DNA of 64,000 nucleotides, taken from contig WGMT01000079.1 in assembly GCA_016124945.1 (NCBI GenBank), forward strand, positions 1-64,000, in the 5' to 3' direction. Below are positions 36,788 to 47,400 of this stretch, piece by piece. The translations under genes and the position numbers were made by a program. The notes under the pieces were generated by a model that did not search any database, had not been told where the DNA came from, and was given only the letters and a program-made list of their open reading frames with translations. This DNA comes from a bacterium. GTDB taxonomy: Bacteria; Chloroflexota; Anaerolineae; Caldilineales; Caldilineaceae. Every line of letters begins with the position of its first letter. Within the stretch, counting starts at the first letter, position 1.

Positions 36788-37357
36788 ATGTTCATAAAGC
36801 ACAGATTAGGTGCACCATCGGCGTCGCCACACAAAGCGCCGCTGGTAATTCGTCCGCTAATGACACTCGTGCTCTTGTTGATTCTCTCTGCATGTCAACC
36901 CGAGCAACTAGAAGACGCTTTGACGGCCCCTGTGCAAACGGCCATCCCCCCCAAAGCGACACCCACCGTCACCCCTACCCCTCTGGTAACGGGTGGCGGT
37001 GAAGCGCGTCCACACTACTTCATTGTGAGCTACGCCAACGAGATCGCAGCCGACGATGTCGCTAGCGGCGACAAACGCATTTCGGTGGTGGCAACCATCG
37101 GCACAAGTGCAGAAACGGGCATCACCGTTGGGCTGGATTCGCTTGTTTTGGTTGACGATGGCGGCGCCACCTACGTTGCCAATCCCCCCGAAGGGACAAC
37201 ACAGCCGGCGCTGCCCGGGTTTGAATTGGCTACGGATGAAAGCATTTATGGCTTTGTCACCTTTGATATGCCGGCAGAAGCCACACCGGTTCGTCTTTTG
37301 TGGTGTGCGGAGGATGCTCACCCCTGTGCTGCGCCATTTGATTCAGAGATTCCATAG
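36788..37357 (+). CDS. Lipoprotein of unknown function
   Basis: A 189-residue protein with a long basic N-terminus, a hydrophobic stretch and the lipobox LILSAC at about residues 32-37; the mature protein would begin at the Cys. A short Thr-Pro linker (PPKATPTVTPTP) leads to a beta-rich domain of about 120 residues resembling DUF4352-type extracellular domains. AGGAG precedes the ATG. It sits between the glycan genes and the giant surface protein. Confidence 0.7.
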   Translation: MFIKHRLGAPSASPHKAPLVIRPLMTLVLLLILSACQPEQLEDALTAPVQTAIPPKATPTVTPTPLVTGGGEARPHYFIVSYANEIAADDVASGDKRISVVATIGTSAETGITVGLDSLVLVDDGGATYVANPPEGTTQPALPGFELATDESIYGFVTFDMPAEATPVRLLWCAEDAHPCAAPFDSEIP

Positions 37358-37436
37358 CTCCTGTAGGGACGCAATAGATTGTGCCCCTCCTACACCCTTG
37401 AAGTGTAACAGTACAAATTAACATGGAAGGCCAAAA

Positions 37437-40400
37437 ATGATGGGTAAACACAGAACAGCGGGACATTTACTGACAGCATCTCTGCGCGCCTTGATGCTGC
37501 TCGTGATTTTGTCTGCATTCTCGATTGTTGGGGGAGAACCGGCGCAAGCCCAGGAGCCGACAATCGGTTTCGACTACAGTCGCCTGCAAGGGGTCTCAAT
37601 CAACAACCCTACGTCGCTCCAATTTGGGCCGGACGGCTATCTCTACCTGTCTGAACAGGACGGCGACATTCTGGTGATGCAAGTTGTACGCAACGGGGCA
37701 AACAACTACACAACGACCAGCGTGCAAACCATCACGCTGGTCAAACAGATCCCCAATTACAATGACAACGGCACACTAAACACAGGAATCAACAATCGAC
37801 AGATCACAGGGATCTACGTGACAGGCACAGCGAACAATCCTGTGCTCTATGTCTCCTCCAGTGATCCCCGCATCGGCGCAGGTGGCGGTGGCGGCGATCT
37901 GAACCTGGATACCAACTCAGGCATCATCTCAAAGCTAACCTGGGTGGGTTCGTCGCGCACAGATAGCAGCGGCTCGTGGCAGAAGGTTGATCTGGTGCGC
38001 GGGTTGCCCCGCTCCGAGGAAAATCACTCGCCCAACGGCATGGCATTGGACGCAGCGGCCAACGTCCTTTACTTGGCGCAGGGTGGCAACACCAATGCTG
38101 GTGCCCCATCGAACAACTTTGCCTTCCTTACAGAGTATGTCTATGCAGCGGCGATCCTGTCCATCGATCTCGCTGCAATTGAAGCACTGCCCACCCAAAC
38201 TGACAGCCAGGGGCAGGCGTACAAGTACGATCTGCCCACGTTGGACGATCCTACACGCCCGGGCAACCCGGATCCAGGCGATCCCTTCGGCGGCAACGAC
38301 GGCCTTAACCAGGCCAAATTGGATCCCAACGGCCCCGTACAGATTTATGCGCCCGGCTTCCGCAACCCCTATGATGTCATCATCACCGAATCGGGCAAGA
38401 TGTACTCGGTAGACAACGGGGCCAATGGCGGCTGGGGCGGTCACCCCGCCGGCGAGGCCGATTATCCAACAGACAGCAACGGCGGCATCCCCGGCACCTG
38501 CACGAATGAGTACCTACCCGGTGAGCCTGGTTCCACAGGACCGGGGCCTGGTGGTGATGCCAAAGTCAACAACCAAGACGGCTTACACTACATCACCGGC
38601 CCTGGCTACTATGCGGGGCACCCGACACCGATCCGCGGCAACCCTGCCGGGGCCGGCATCTACACACACAATGGCACCATCGGCGTATGGCGCACATCGA
38701 TCAGCGATCCCACCCATCCGCTGCCCAGCGATTGGCCGCCCGTGCCCGTGGAACTGGCCAACCCCATCGAGTGCGACTTCCGCAACCCTGGGTCGGCCAG
38801 TGGCGCGCTCCACACATGGCCGGCCTCAACCAATGGTCTCACCGAATATACGGCAGCAAACTTTGGCGGCGCTATGCAAGGCAACCTGCTTGCCGCAAGC
38901 TGGAACGGCCAAATCTACCGCATCCAGTTGAATGCAACCGGCGACGCGGTGACAGCCGTCACCACCTTTGCGTCGAACTTTAACGGCGCGCCGCTCGACC
39001 TGGTGGCGCAGGGCCCCAACGGCCCCTTCCCCGGTACAATTTGGGCCACCGTCTACAGCGGCACCGACGGTGTCGCCGTCTTCGAGCCCACAGACTACGA
39101 CGGCGTCACTGGCGCGCAGTGCACCGGCACCTATGACCTCAACCTCGACGAAGACGGCGACGGCTACAGCAATGCAGATGAAATCGACAGCGGCAGCAAT
39201 CCCTGCTCAGGTGCATCGCAACCACCCGACAACGACAACGACGGCGTCTCTGATCTCAACGATCCAGATGACGACAACGACACACTGCCCGACACGTTGG
39301 ATCCGTTCCCAATTGACGCGGCAAACGGCGCCAATACCAATCTGCCCATCAACTATAACTTCTTCAACAACGATCCCGGCACAGGCTTCTACGGTCTTGG
39401 CTTCACCGGGCTCATGTCCAACGGCACAGACGACTACCTGGATCTGTGGGACGACAACACCATTATCGCCGGTGGTACGGCTGGCCTCTTTACCGTGGAC
39501 GGCGTCACCAGTGGCGACGCGCAACACAACAACCAACAGATCAACGCCATGCAGTTTGGCGTCAATGTTGCCGGCAGCACCGGTCCTTTCACAGTGCATG
39601 CGCGCATCAACGCACCCTTCTTCAACGGGCAAACCCCGTCCGACGCCCAATCTCAGGGTCTCCAGATCGGCACAGGCGACCAAGACAACTATGTCAAGGT
39701 TGTGCTAAGTGCCCATGGTGGCAATGGTGGTCTTGCCGTGTTGCAAGAACAGAATGGTAGTGTTGTCGGCGGTGGTAGCCACGCAGTGAGTGGGGTATTG
39801 GCGGCCAATAGCATCGATCTCTTCCTCTCGATCGACCCAATGGCCGGCACGATACAGCCCAAGTACGCCATTGACGGCGGCGTCATAACCGATCTCGGTG
39901 CGCCGTTGACGTTGGGCGGCAACCTGTTACAAGTTGTGCAAGGCACCTACACCATCAATGGCGTTCCGTCCAAACTGGCCGTTGGGACGATTGCAACGTC
40001 TTACAACAATCAGCCACCGTTTGCAGCCATTTGGGACTTCATCCGCATCAACCAAGACGCATCAAGCACCAGAGCAAACATCCAGTTCACACCGAACCAA
40101 GACATCAATGCCAGCACCTACACCAACAACTCGATCATCGTCCAGAACCCGGCATCCAGCAGCGCCAACATCACAAGCATCTCGATTGATGTCAGCCACG
40201 CGGTGCTGCCCGACATTGTCTTCGATCCAACAGGCGCCGCCGGTGACCTGGCGTTCAAAGATCTGACGATCAACACACAATCGGGTGGGAACGGCAACGT
40301 TGGGTTCATCGACCATACGTTTTCCATGCCCAACGACGGCGGCTACCACATTCTGACGCTCAACTTCAACGACTTTGCACCGGGTGAGACGCTTCAATTC

Positions 40401-43400
40401 TCGATTGATATTGATCCCACCTCGATCACTGGTACGGCTTCGCCCGGACCGGGCGAGTCGGGCAGTGTGTCCGGGGTGGAATTGACAGGCAGCCAGATCA
40501 CCGTCAGCTTCAGCAATGGCGATGTCCACATGGCTGAGCTTTTCCGCACTGCAGACAGCCAGAGCGGTTCGCAGAACGTGGTGAGATCGCCTGTGATGGC
40601 AGCGCCAACCGCCACTGTGGCCGGCGTCTCGTTGACATCGGACAGCTTTGCCAAGACGGCGACTGTGGCGCAAGCCGCTCAAACCATCAACGTCAGCGGG
40701 CCGGTGGGCGGACAGGTGCGGCTGCTACAGTTGACGGCGTCGCTCTTCGAACAAAGCGGCGGTGGAAACGACATCGAACCGTTCGAGGCGAACAGCATCA
40801 CGGCTATCAGCGAACAGGTGACCAGCATCACCGATCCCAGCGGCGCTACGTTCTCCGTATCACTGGCGCCCATCAGCGACAATCCTGCGGCGACGGCCAC
40901 CTACAACATCTTCGTGGCCGTCTTTGAAGACCCCAGCGACGGCATGACCAGCCTCACGTCCGACGTGGTGGTGCTGGCCTATGATCCCGATTCGACGCCT
41001 GTCGCCGTGGCGCTGATCAACGCCGGCGGCAGCAGCTACCAGGACAGCGAGGGGCAGACCTGGGTGGCCGATCAACACTTTAGCGGCGGCTCTGTCTATT
41101 CAGAGAGCGGCGGCATTGCCAATACCGTGAATGATCCACTCTACCAGAGTGAACGCTTTGGCAATTTCAGCTATAACATCCCACTGGCAGATGGCACCTA
41201 TCAGGTCTGCCTCCACTTTGCTGAAATCTACTGGACCAACCCCAACCAGCGTGTCTTTGATGTGAGCATCGAAGGGCAGTTGGTGTTGGACAACTACGAC
41301 ATCATCGTGGCCGCCGGCGCGCCTGACACAGCGGTAGTTGAATGTATCGAGCAGGTTTCTTCAACAGGCGGTTCGCTTGACATCAGTTTCGCTACAATCG
41401 TCAACAATGCCAAAGTCTCTGCCATCGCTATCTTTGGCAGCGGCGGCGTGAGTGTGAATCAACCGCCGGTTGTCACCAATCCCGGCGCACAGAGCAACCT
41501 CGAAGGCGAAACGCCTGCCCTGAGCATCGCCGCCACCGACTTCGATGGCCCCGAAAATCTGAGCTACAGCGCCATCGGCCTGCCGACCGGATTAGACATC
41601 GAACCGACGAATGGCGCGATCCTAGGGACCATCAACACCGGCGCTGCTGCCGGCAGCCCCTACGCGGTAACCGTCACCGTCAGTGACGGCGAAGACAGCG
41701 TCAACGTTCAATTCATCTGGACGGTGGTGGCGCCAGTTACAAGTGAACCGACCGTCTGTATCAACAGCGGCGGCACAGGTGCATCCTTTTTTGCCAGCAC
41801 AGGACGTACATTCCTGCCCGATCAATATTTCTCCAGCGGGCAGGCGTGGCCGAGTAGCCCGAAGACGGGCGAAGCCATTGCCAACACCGTCGATGATCTG
41901 CTCTACCAGACGGAACGAAGTTCAGGCGTCAACCTGGGTTCCTTCGCCTATGAGATCCCGGTCGGCGGCGGCAGCTATACCATCGAACTGCACTTTGCCG
42001 AAATCTATTGGGGCGCAGCGGCTAGCCCCAAAAAGGCAGGCGGCGCAGGCGCACGCGTCTTTGATGTGACCATTGAGGGTGTCACCGTCCTTGATAACTA
42101 CGACATCAACGCCGATGTGGGCCCATCTACAGCCGTAATCAAGACATTCAGCGGCATCAACGTCAGCGACGGCAGCCTGTCGATGAACTTTGCCGCCAGT
42201 GTCAACCAGCCCAAACTCTCCGGCTTCTGTGTGATTCCCGAGAACACGTCAAACCCGACGCCGACACCCGAGATCACCATCACGGCACCCGCGCCGGATG
42301 CCGTCATCCAGAGCGACAGCGTCACCGTAGCGTGGACGACTACCGGCGCGGATCCGACGGATCATGTCCACGTGATGGTGGACAGCGAACCCTACGTGGG
42401 CGGGCAGCCGCTCAACGGTTCCTACACCTTCAGCGGCCTGAGCAAGGGCCCGCATACGATTATGGTGCAGGTGGCAGACGTCGTTCACACGCTCTACACC
42501 AATCCCGAAGCCACCGACGCCGTCAACATTACAGTGGACATCAACACACCGCCCAGCATCACCGCCATCGACGATATCACAGCAGCCGAGGGCGCAACGA
42601 TCAATCAGGCCGTCTCTGCCAACGATCTCGATGCGGTTGACACACTGACGTTGTCCATCGTAGTGGTTGACGGCAGCAGCCAGCCCGTTGATCCCGCCAA
42701 GTACAGCTTTGTAGACAACGGTGACGGCAGCGCCGGCTTCTCGTGGACAACCCAGAGCGGCGACGCCGGCAGCTACACGGCCACAGTCACCGCAAGTGAC
42801 GGGACGGCGCAGACCACAGAAAGCTTCAACATCCAGGTCAACGCGCCGGCGCAGGGGGCTGTGCTCAAGCTCTCCCCGGCCACAGGCAATCTCACGCCGG
42901 GTGCAACCTTCGACGTTGACATCGTGGTCGAGGCCGGATCGTTACAGGTCGACGGTGCAGCCGCCTACCTCAACTTCAACCCGCAGTACCTGGAAGTGGT
43001 ATCCGTTACACCTGGCACCACCTTCAACCCGCCGCTGCGCAATGAATTCGACAACGGCGCAGGCGAAGTCAATTTCGCCGCCGGTATCTTCGACTCGTTC
43101 CCCAGCGGCACCTTTACCCTGGCCACGGTCAAGTTCCGCGGTGTGGGCACGGCATTGGGTACGGGTATCAGCTTCAACACCCAACTGCCACGTGCCAGCG
43201 CCGTCACCTTCGGCGGGGAAAATCTGCTCATCAGCACCCAACCGGCCAGCGTCAATGTGGACGGTTCAGGCAGCGCCGATCTCGTCGGCTCAGTCGCCTT
43301 CGAGCACGACGCCATCAACGACCCAAGCTGGCAGAAGCTGCTCACGGTGAAGGTCTATGCCGCCGGCGACCTGTCGCTGGTGGGCGAGTACGCACCCACC

Positions 43401-44360
43401 ACCAATGCCGCCGGCCAGTTCATCATCTCGGCCTTGCCGCCGGGCCTCTATCACATTGCGGTGAAGCACAGCCACTCGCTACAGAGTGTGATTGAGAGCG
43501 TGGCGCTGGTCAACGGTTCAAATAACAAGGATCTGGGCACCCTGCGCGCAGGAGACGCCGATAACGACAACTTCGTCGGCTTGCTCGACTTCTCGACGCT
43601 GGTCAACACCTACCTGCTCTGCGCCACCGACCAAGGATTCGACGCACGCGCCGACTTCAGCGAAGACGACTGTGTCGACTTCGTCGATTTCTCGCTCCTC
43701 ACCAACCACTTCGACGTGTTGGGAGACGAGCTCGGCGCTGTCACCCGCAGCCTGGTAGACGCGCAGGGCCGCGACGCCGCAGGTGAGGTCGCAGTACAGT
43801 TGACCATGCAGCCTTCCGCTACCACTGTAGCGGTTGGCGAAACCTTCGACATCGCCGTCTTGGTGACGGCGGGTAGCCAGAGCGTAGACACGGCGAACCT
43901 GGCACTCGCCTTTGATGCAACGCTGGCCGAGGTTGTCTCTGTCCGCGAGGGCGGTGTCCTGGATACACCGTTGCAGAATCGCCACGACAACGCCCAGGGG
44001 ACGGTGGTCTACCAGGCCGGTAAGCTGGGCATGCCCTTCCCCAGCGGCGACTTCACACTGGTGACGATCAGCCTGCGGGCACTTCAGGCGGGCAACTTGC
44101 AGTTTGACGCAAGTGCAGAAAGCCGGCTGCTACGGGCAGGCCAGGATCTGCTTTCACCAAGCGACGGTGTCGTGATTACCATCGGCGACGGCGCTTCGGG
44201 TGAAGAGAGCCGTCACGGTCTGTTCCTGCCTGTGATTGTTGGGGCGAGCCCACAAGCCACGTCAACAACGCCGCAGAGCGATGAGGTGGAGCAGACGCCT
44301 GCAACGCCATCTTCAACGGAGGGCGACGTACAGATCTTCGTGCCTACCGTGGAGAATTAG
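37437..44360 (+). CDS. Giant modular secreted protein: propeller, TSP3, malectin, cohesin and dockerin-like domains
   Basis: A 2307-residue exported protein with a signal peptide at residues 1-35. In order: a glucose/sorbosone-dehydrogenase-like propeller (about 42-555, starting SLQFGPDGYLYLSEQDG); acidic thrombospondin type 3-like calcium repeats (about 567-630); a jelly-roll region (about 640-870); beta-domains; malectin-like domain 1 (about 1189-1335); a putative Ig domain (NPGAQSNLEGE, about 1341-1431); malectin-like domain 2 (about 1434-1600); further Ig/cadherin-like domains (to about 1800); cohesin-like 1 (about 1803-1941); a Cna-B-like domain; a dockerin-like pair (GDADNDNFVGLLDF and ADFSEDDCVDFVDF, about 2036-2100); cohesin-like 2 (about 2120-2255). 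The C-terminus has LFLPVIVG and IFVPTVEN. GGAAGG precedes the ATG. It probably binds or organises surface carbohydrate; catalysis by the propeller is unproven. Confidence 0.85.
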   Translation: MMGKHRTAGHLLTASLRALMLLVILSAFSIVGGEPAQAQEPTIGFDYSRLQGVSINNPTSLQFGPDGYLYLSEQDGDILVMQVVRNGANNYTTTSVQTITLVKQIPNYNDNGTLNTGINNRQITGIYVTGTANNPVLYVSSSDPRIGAGGGGGDLNLDTNSGIISKLTWVGSSRTDSSGSWQKVDLVRGLPRSEENHSPNGMALDAAANVLYLAQGGNTNAGAPSNNFAFLTEYVYAAAILSIDLAAIEALPTQTDSQGQAYKYDLPTLDDPTRPGNPDPGDPFGGNDGLNQAKLDPNGPVQIYAPGFRNPYDVIITESGKMYSVDNGANGGWGGHPAGEADYPTDSNGGIPGTCTNEYLPGEPGSTGPGPGGDAKVNNQDGLHYITGPGYYAGHPTPIRGNPAGAGIYTHNGTIGVWRTSISDPTHPLPSDWPPVPVELANPIECDFRNPGSASGALHTWPASTNGLTEYTAANFGGAMQGNLLAASWNGQIYRIQLNATGDAVTAVTTFASNFNGAPLDLVAQGPNGPFPGTIWATVYSGTDGVAVFEPTDYDGVTGAQCTGTYDLNLDEDGDGYSNADEIDSGSNPCSGASQPPDNDNDGVSDLNDPDDDNDTLPDTLDPFPIDAANGANTNLPINYNFFNNDPGTGFYGLGFTGLMSNGTDDYLDLWDDNTIIAGGTAGLFTVDGVTSGDAQHNNQQINAMQFGVNVAGSTGPFTVHARINAPFFNGQTPSDAQSQGLQIGTGDQDNYVKVVLSAHGGNGGLAVLQEQNGSVVGGGSHAVSGVLAANSIDLFLSIDPMAGTIQPKYAIDGGVITDLGAPLTLGGNLLQVVQGTYTINGVPSKLAVGTIATSYNNQPPFAAIWDFIRINQDASSTRANIQFTPNQDINASTYTNNSIIVQNPASSSANITSISIDVSHAVLPDIVFDPTGAAGDLAFKDLTINTQSGGNGNVGFIDHTFSMPNDGGYHILTLNFNDFAPGETLQFSIDIDPTSITGTASPGPGESGSVSGVELTGSQITVSFSNGDVHMAELFRTADSQSGSQNVVRSPVMAAPTATVAGVSLTSDSFAKTATVAQAAQTINVSGPVGGQVRLLQLTASLFEQSGGGNDIEPFEANSITAISEQVTSITDPSGATFSVSLAPISDNPAATATYNIFVAVFEDPSDGMTSLTSDVVVLAYDPDSTPVAVALINAGGSSYQDSEGQTWVADQHFSGGSVYSESGGIANTVNDPLYQSERFGNFSYNIPLADGTYQVCLHFAEIYWTNPNQRVFDVSIEGQLVLDNYDIIVAAGAPDTAVVECIEQVSSTGGSLDISFATIVNNAKVSAIAIFGSGGVSVNQPPVVTNPGAQSNLEGETPALSIAATDFDGPENLSYSAIGLPTGLDIEPTNGAILGTINTGAAAGSPYAVTVTVSDGEDSVNVQFIWTVVAPVTSEPTVCINSGGTGASFFASTGRTFLPDQYFSSGQAWPSSPKTGEAIANTVDDLLYQTERSSGVNLGSFAYEIPVGGGSYTIELHFAEIYWGAAASPKKAGGAGARVFDVTIEGVTVLDNYDINADVGPSTAVIKTFSGINVSDGSLSMNFAASVNQPKLSGFCVIPENTSNPTPTPEITITAPAPDAVIQSDSVTVAWTTTGADPTDHVHVMVDSEPYVGGQPLNGSYTFSGLSKGPHTIMVQVADVVHTLYTNPEATDAVNITVDINTPPSITAIDDITAAEGATINQAVSANDLDAVDTLTLSIVVVDGSSQPVDPAKYSFVDNGDGSAGFSWTTQSGDAGSYTATVTASDGTAQTTESFNIQVNAPAQGAVLKLSPATGNLTPGATFDVDIVVEAGSLQVDGAAAYLNFNPQYLEVVSVTPGTTFNPPLRNEFDNGAGEVNFAAGIFDSFPSGTFTLATVKFRGVGTALGTGISFNTQLPRASAVTFGGENLLISTQPASVNVDGSGSADLVGSVAFEHDAINDPSWQKLLTVKVYAAGDLSLVGEYAPTTNAAGQFIISALPPGLYHIAVKHSHSLQSVIESVALVNGSNNKDLGTLRAGDADNDNFVGLLDFSTLVNTYLLCATDQGFDARADFSEDDCVDFVDFSLLTNHFDVLGDELGAVTRSLVDAQGRDAAGEVAVQLTMQPSATTVAVGETFDIAVLVTAGSQSVDTANLALAFDATLAEVVSVREGGVLDTPLQNRHDNAQGTVVYQAGKLGMPFPSGDFTLVTISLRALQAGNLQFDASAESRLLRAGQDLLSPSDGVVITIGDGASGEESRHGLFLPVIVGASPQATSTTPQSDEVEQTPATPSSTEGDVQIFVPTVEN

Positions 44361-44387
44361 GGTAGGGATTCGGCTACTCGTCACGTT

Positions 44388-44453
44388 GCGGAGAGAGCAT
44401 CCTCAGATGCGGCTCTACACCTGTAGAGCCGCATCTGAGGATGCTCTCTCCGC
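44388..44453. terminator. 32-bp perfect hairpin between convergent genes
   Basis: Arms 44388-44419 and 44422-44453 are exact reverse complements with only two central bases. It lies between the stop codons of two convergent genes (44360 and 44481) and should act as a bidirectional terminator, although it has no clear U-tract. Confidence 0.8.
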
Positions 44454-44480
44454 GCTTAACCGAATGACATTGAGGCTCTG

Positions 44481-47400
44481 CTATTTGCGCACAAAAGGGA
44501 GATAGAGATCCTCGTCGGTAAGCACATCGATCACCACAAAACGAACTGTATGGGCGGCGCCGCTGCTTCCTTGCGCCTCCGCCCCTGAGTAGGGGACAGC
44601 CGTCAAGATGTATTCACCAACCGGCGGCGTCCAGGCCCGATAGTTGCCGGATGAGTCCCCGGCCAGGGCGTACGGGGCTTCATTCTCAACGTGATAGTCC
44701 ACATCTCCATTCAGTTCAAAGCGGACGCTGGCCACCTCAGGCCAAGAGGCGTTGGCCACGATATTGAGATTGCGGGTCGGCAAGAGCGCCAGATTGAGGA
44801 CGGCATCGGGGGGTAGCGGATCAAACCCAGGAATGGGCTGATTTGTGTCCGCGTTGATCAAAGTGAGGCTGTCCACGCCGGTACCCAGTACAGTGGTGGG
44901 TGTGGCTGTTGCCGTGGCCGTAGATGTCGGCATCGGTGAGGGCGTCGATGTTTCACCAGGCTGAGGTGTCGCCGTCGTGGTTGGTGTCGCCGTCGCCGTT
45001 GACCCTGGTGGCGGGGTTGCGGTTTGCGTCGGCGTGGCTGGATTTACCGTTGCCGTCGGTGTGGGCGTTGCCGTGGTAGTGGGCAGCGGACCGCCGTCGT
45101 TTTTTAGCAGCAAAACCCAATCAGTGGCCGCATCCGCCGGTGGGTTACCTATCTCATGGAGAGCACCACCCGGCACTTGCGTCGATGTGCCTTCAAATTC
45201 CCCTGTCCTGGGGTTGTACCAGCGTTTGACAAAGCTGGTGTCTGCGGAAGCGCTACTCAGGTTGATCGAGCCGGTGTCGCTTCCATCGGGGAAGTAGACG
45301 GCGTAGACTTCGCCATCAAGTGCAAAGACTTCCGCCCCGCCCAAGGTGGTTGATTCACCTGTGATCAGGCTGTCATTGGGCGACATCTGCCAAAAGGGCA
45401 GGTTGTCTTGCATAAAGCGGCGGGCATGCCACATGTACCGCCACATGGCCTCACGTGTGCGGAAGTTTTCCAACTTGAGATCGCCGCCCAACGGCAGTGG
45501 ATGGTAGCCGGCGTACCACTCAATGTTGCCACCACTGAAGTAGACATCGTAGAGCACGCGCTTGCGTAGATCGTCGGCGTTGCTATCGGTGAGGCCGCTG
45601 CTGGCGGGGCTGTTTTCATCCATGTCGAGCACCCAGGGTCGACCCGCATCCTGCGACCTGCTTCGCCAGTTCTCTACGTGTGCACCGGCCTGATCAAGGC
45701 GGTATTGGATGGAGGTGGCGCTGAAGCGGCTGTCACCTACAATCTCGTTGTAGTCGTCAAAGTTGTTGAGATGGGTATGTACAGCCACAGGGTGATCGGC
45801 CCAATCCACTGCACCCAGATAGTCGGCAAAGGCGCGCAAGTTGTCTACGCTGTAGTCGTTCTCTTCGCTCAGGTTCCACTTGATGGCGAGGATGTGCCCA
45901 AAACGGGCGGCCAATTCGCGGAAGTAGAGCTTGCGCTCCACCCCCAATGCGCCGTTGTCGAGCCAGTTTTCGTTGTCTGCCTCCGTCTCCGCCAGGACAA
46001 TGTGCAGCGCGATCCCACGACGCTGCGCGTGCTCGAAGACAATGTTCCACTGGTGCAATTTGCTGATATCGTAGTGGGTTTTGTTGTAGGCGTTCTTGGC
46101 AGCATCTACGAAAGGATAGGTCTCCTGGCCGTCGCCGCCCAGGTTCATGGGCAGAAAGTAGACGGAGTTGACCTGTTCCTGGCCCAGATAGTTCAACGCC
46201 CCGATGATGCCTTTGGCGTCACAGGTAGCGTCGGCGCCCTGGAAGTTGGGATCGCCGCTGTTCCAATCGGCACGGTGGGGTTCGTACTCATGGATGAAGT
46301 TACTCCCTACGCCTCCTTGATCCACCGTATTGTCGAACCCACAGTAGCCCAGCAGGTTTTCGGGGCTGTCTGTGCCGCCCTTGATCCAGTAAGGACCATC
46401 CAAGAACTTCAAGTAGTGGCCACCCACATAAGACAGCCGCCCCCAACGCAGGAAGCCGGGCGCATTTGGATCCACAGGGGCCACGTTAAAGGTGCCGGTC
46501 GCGCCGTCAAACGAAGTGGGCGTACCCGCCTGCGCGTCGAGGGACACGGCAACGTCTGCGCCGCTACGGAAAGAGGCCTGGTAGCGCCATTCGCCGGGTG
46601 CATCGGCATGAAAACGGACACGCCAGACATTGCCTGCGCCGCCACCGTTGCCGTCGCCGTCGAAGAAGCCGGGCACGTTGTAGATTTGTCCGCTGGGGCC
46701 GGTGAAGGTCACCTGTAGCCGGTAATCGAGGAAGGGGTTGGGATCATCATCGCCTTCATTGGCACTGGGCCCGGCAAAGCTCACGGTGATGGGCTGCCAC
46801 GCCACCAGATTGCCCGTCACCGTGCCGGTGACAGCCTGCGGCTCACCTTGCGCCGCCCACTGAATGCCACCGAGCAGGTGACTGCGGAAATCAGCTTCGC
46901 TGAAGGTCGCCGAAGTGTGCCCCATTGCCGTATACCAGGCACGCCCCCCGTCGTAGTTCTGATACCACGAAATCGGGTGATCCACACCCATCTTGCCGCC
47001 GCTGTAGGTGCTCTCGTCCACGTTCAACAGGACATTGGCAACATCCCCTGGATTGCCCTGAAAGTTGTACCACTCGTCGGTGCGCGACCAGTTGGCCGGC
47101 AACCCCTGTGTAGACAGATGGGTTGCGTCCACCACGCGCACTGTTGCCTCTTGCACCGATGGATGATCGGCAAAGTACGAGCCGATCATGGCGCCATACC
47201 ATGGCCAATCGTACTCTGTGTCGCTGGCCGAATGGACGCCCACAAAGCCGTTGCCGGCCTGGATGAAACGCTCAAAGGCAGTTTGCTGCGCCTCGTCTAA
47301 AATGTTGCCGGTTGTGTTGAGGAAGACAATAACGTCGTAGGCAGCCAATGTGGCATCGGTGAACAGTGCGGCATCTTCACTCGCTGTAACGTTGAAATTA

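Noticed and set aside
40062-40682. 206-residue minus-strand frame
   Set aside because: It is antisense within the giant secreted protein and lacks start signals or domains.
45678-46718. 346-residue open frame on the plus strand
   Set aside because: It lies antisense inside the ThuA-DUF5060 gene, whose domains are clear; it has no signature and reflects codon bias.
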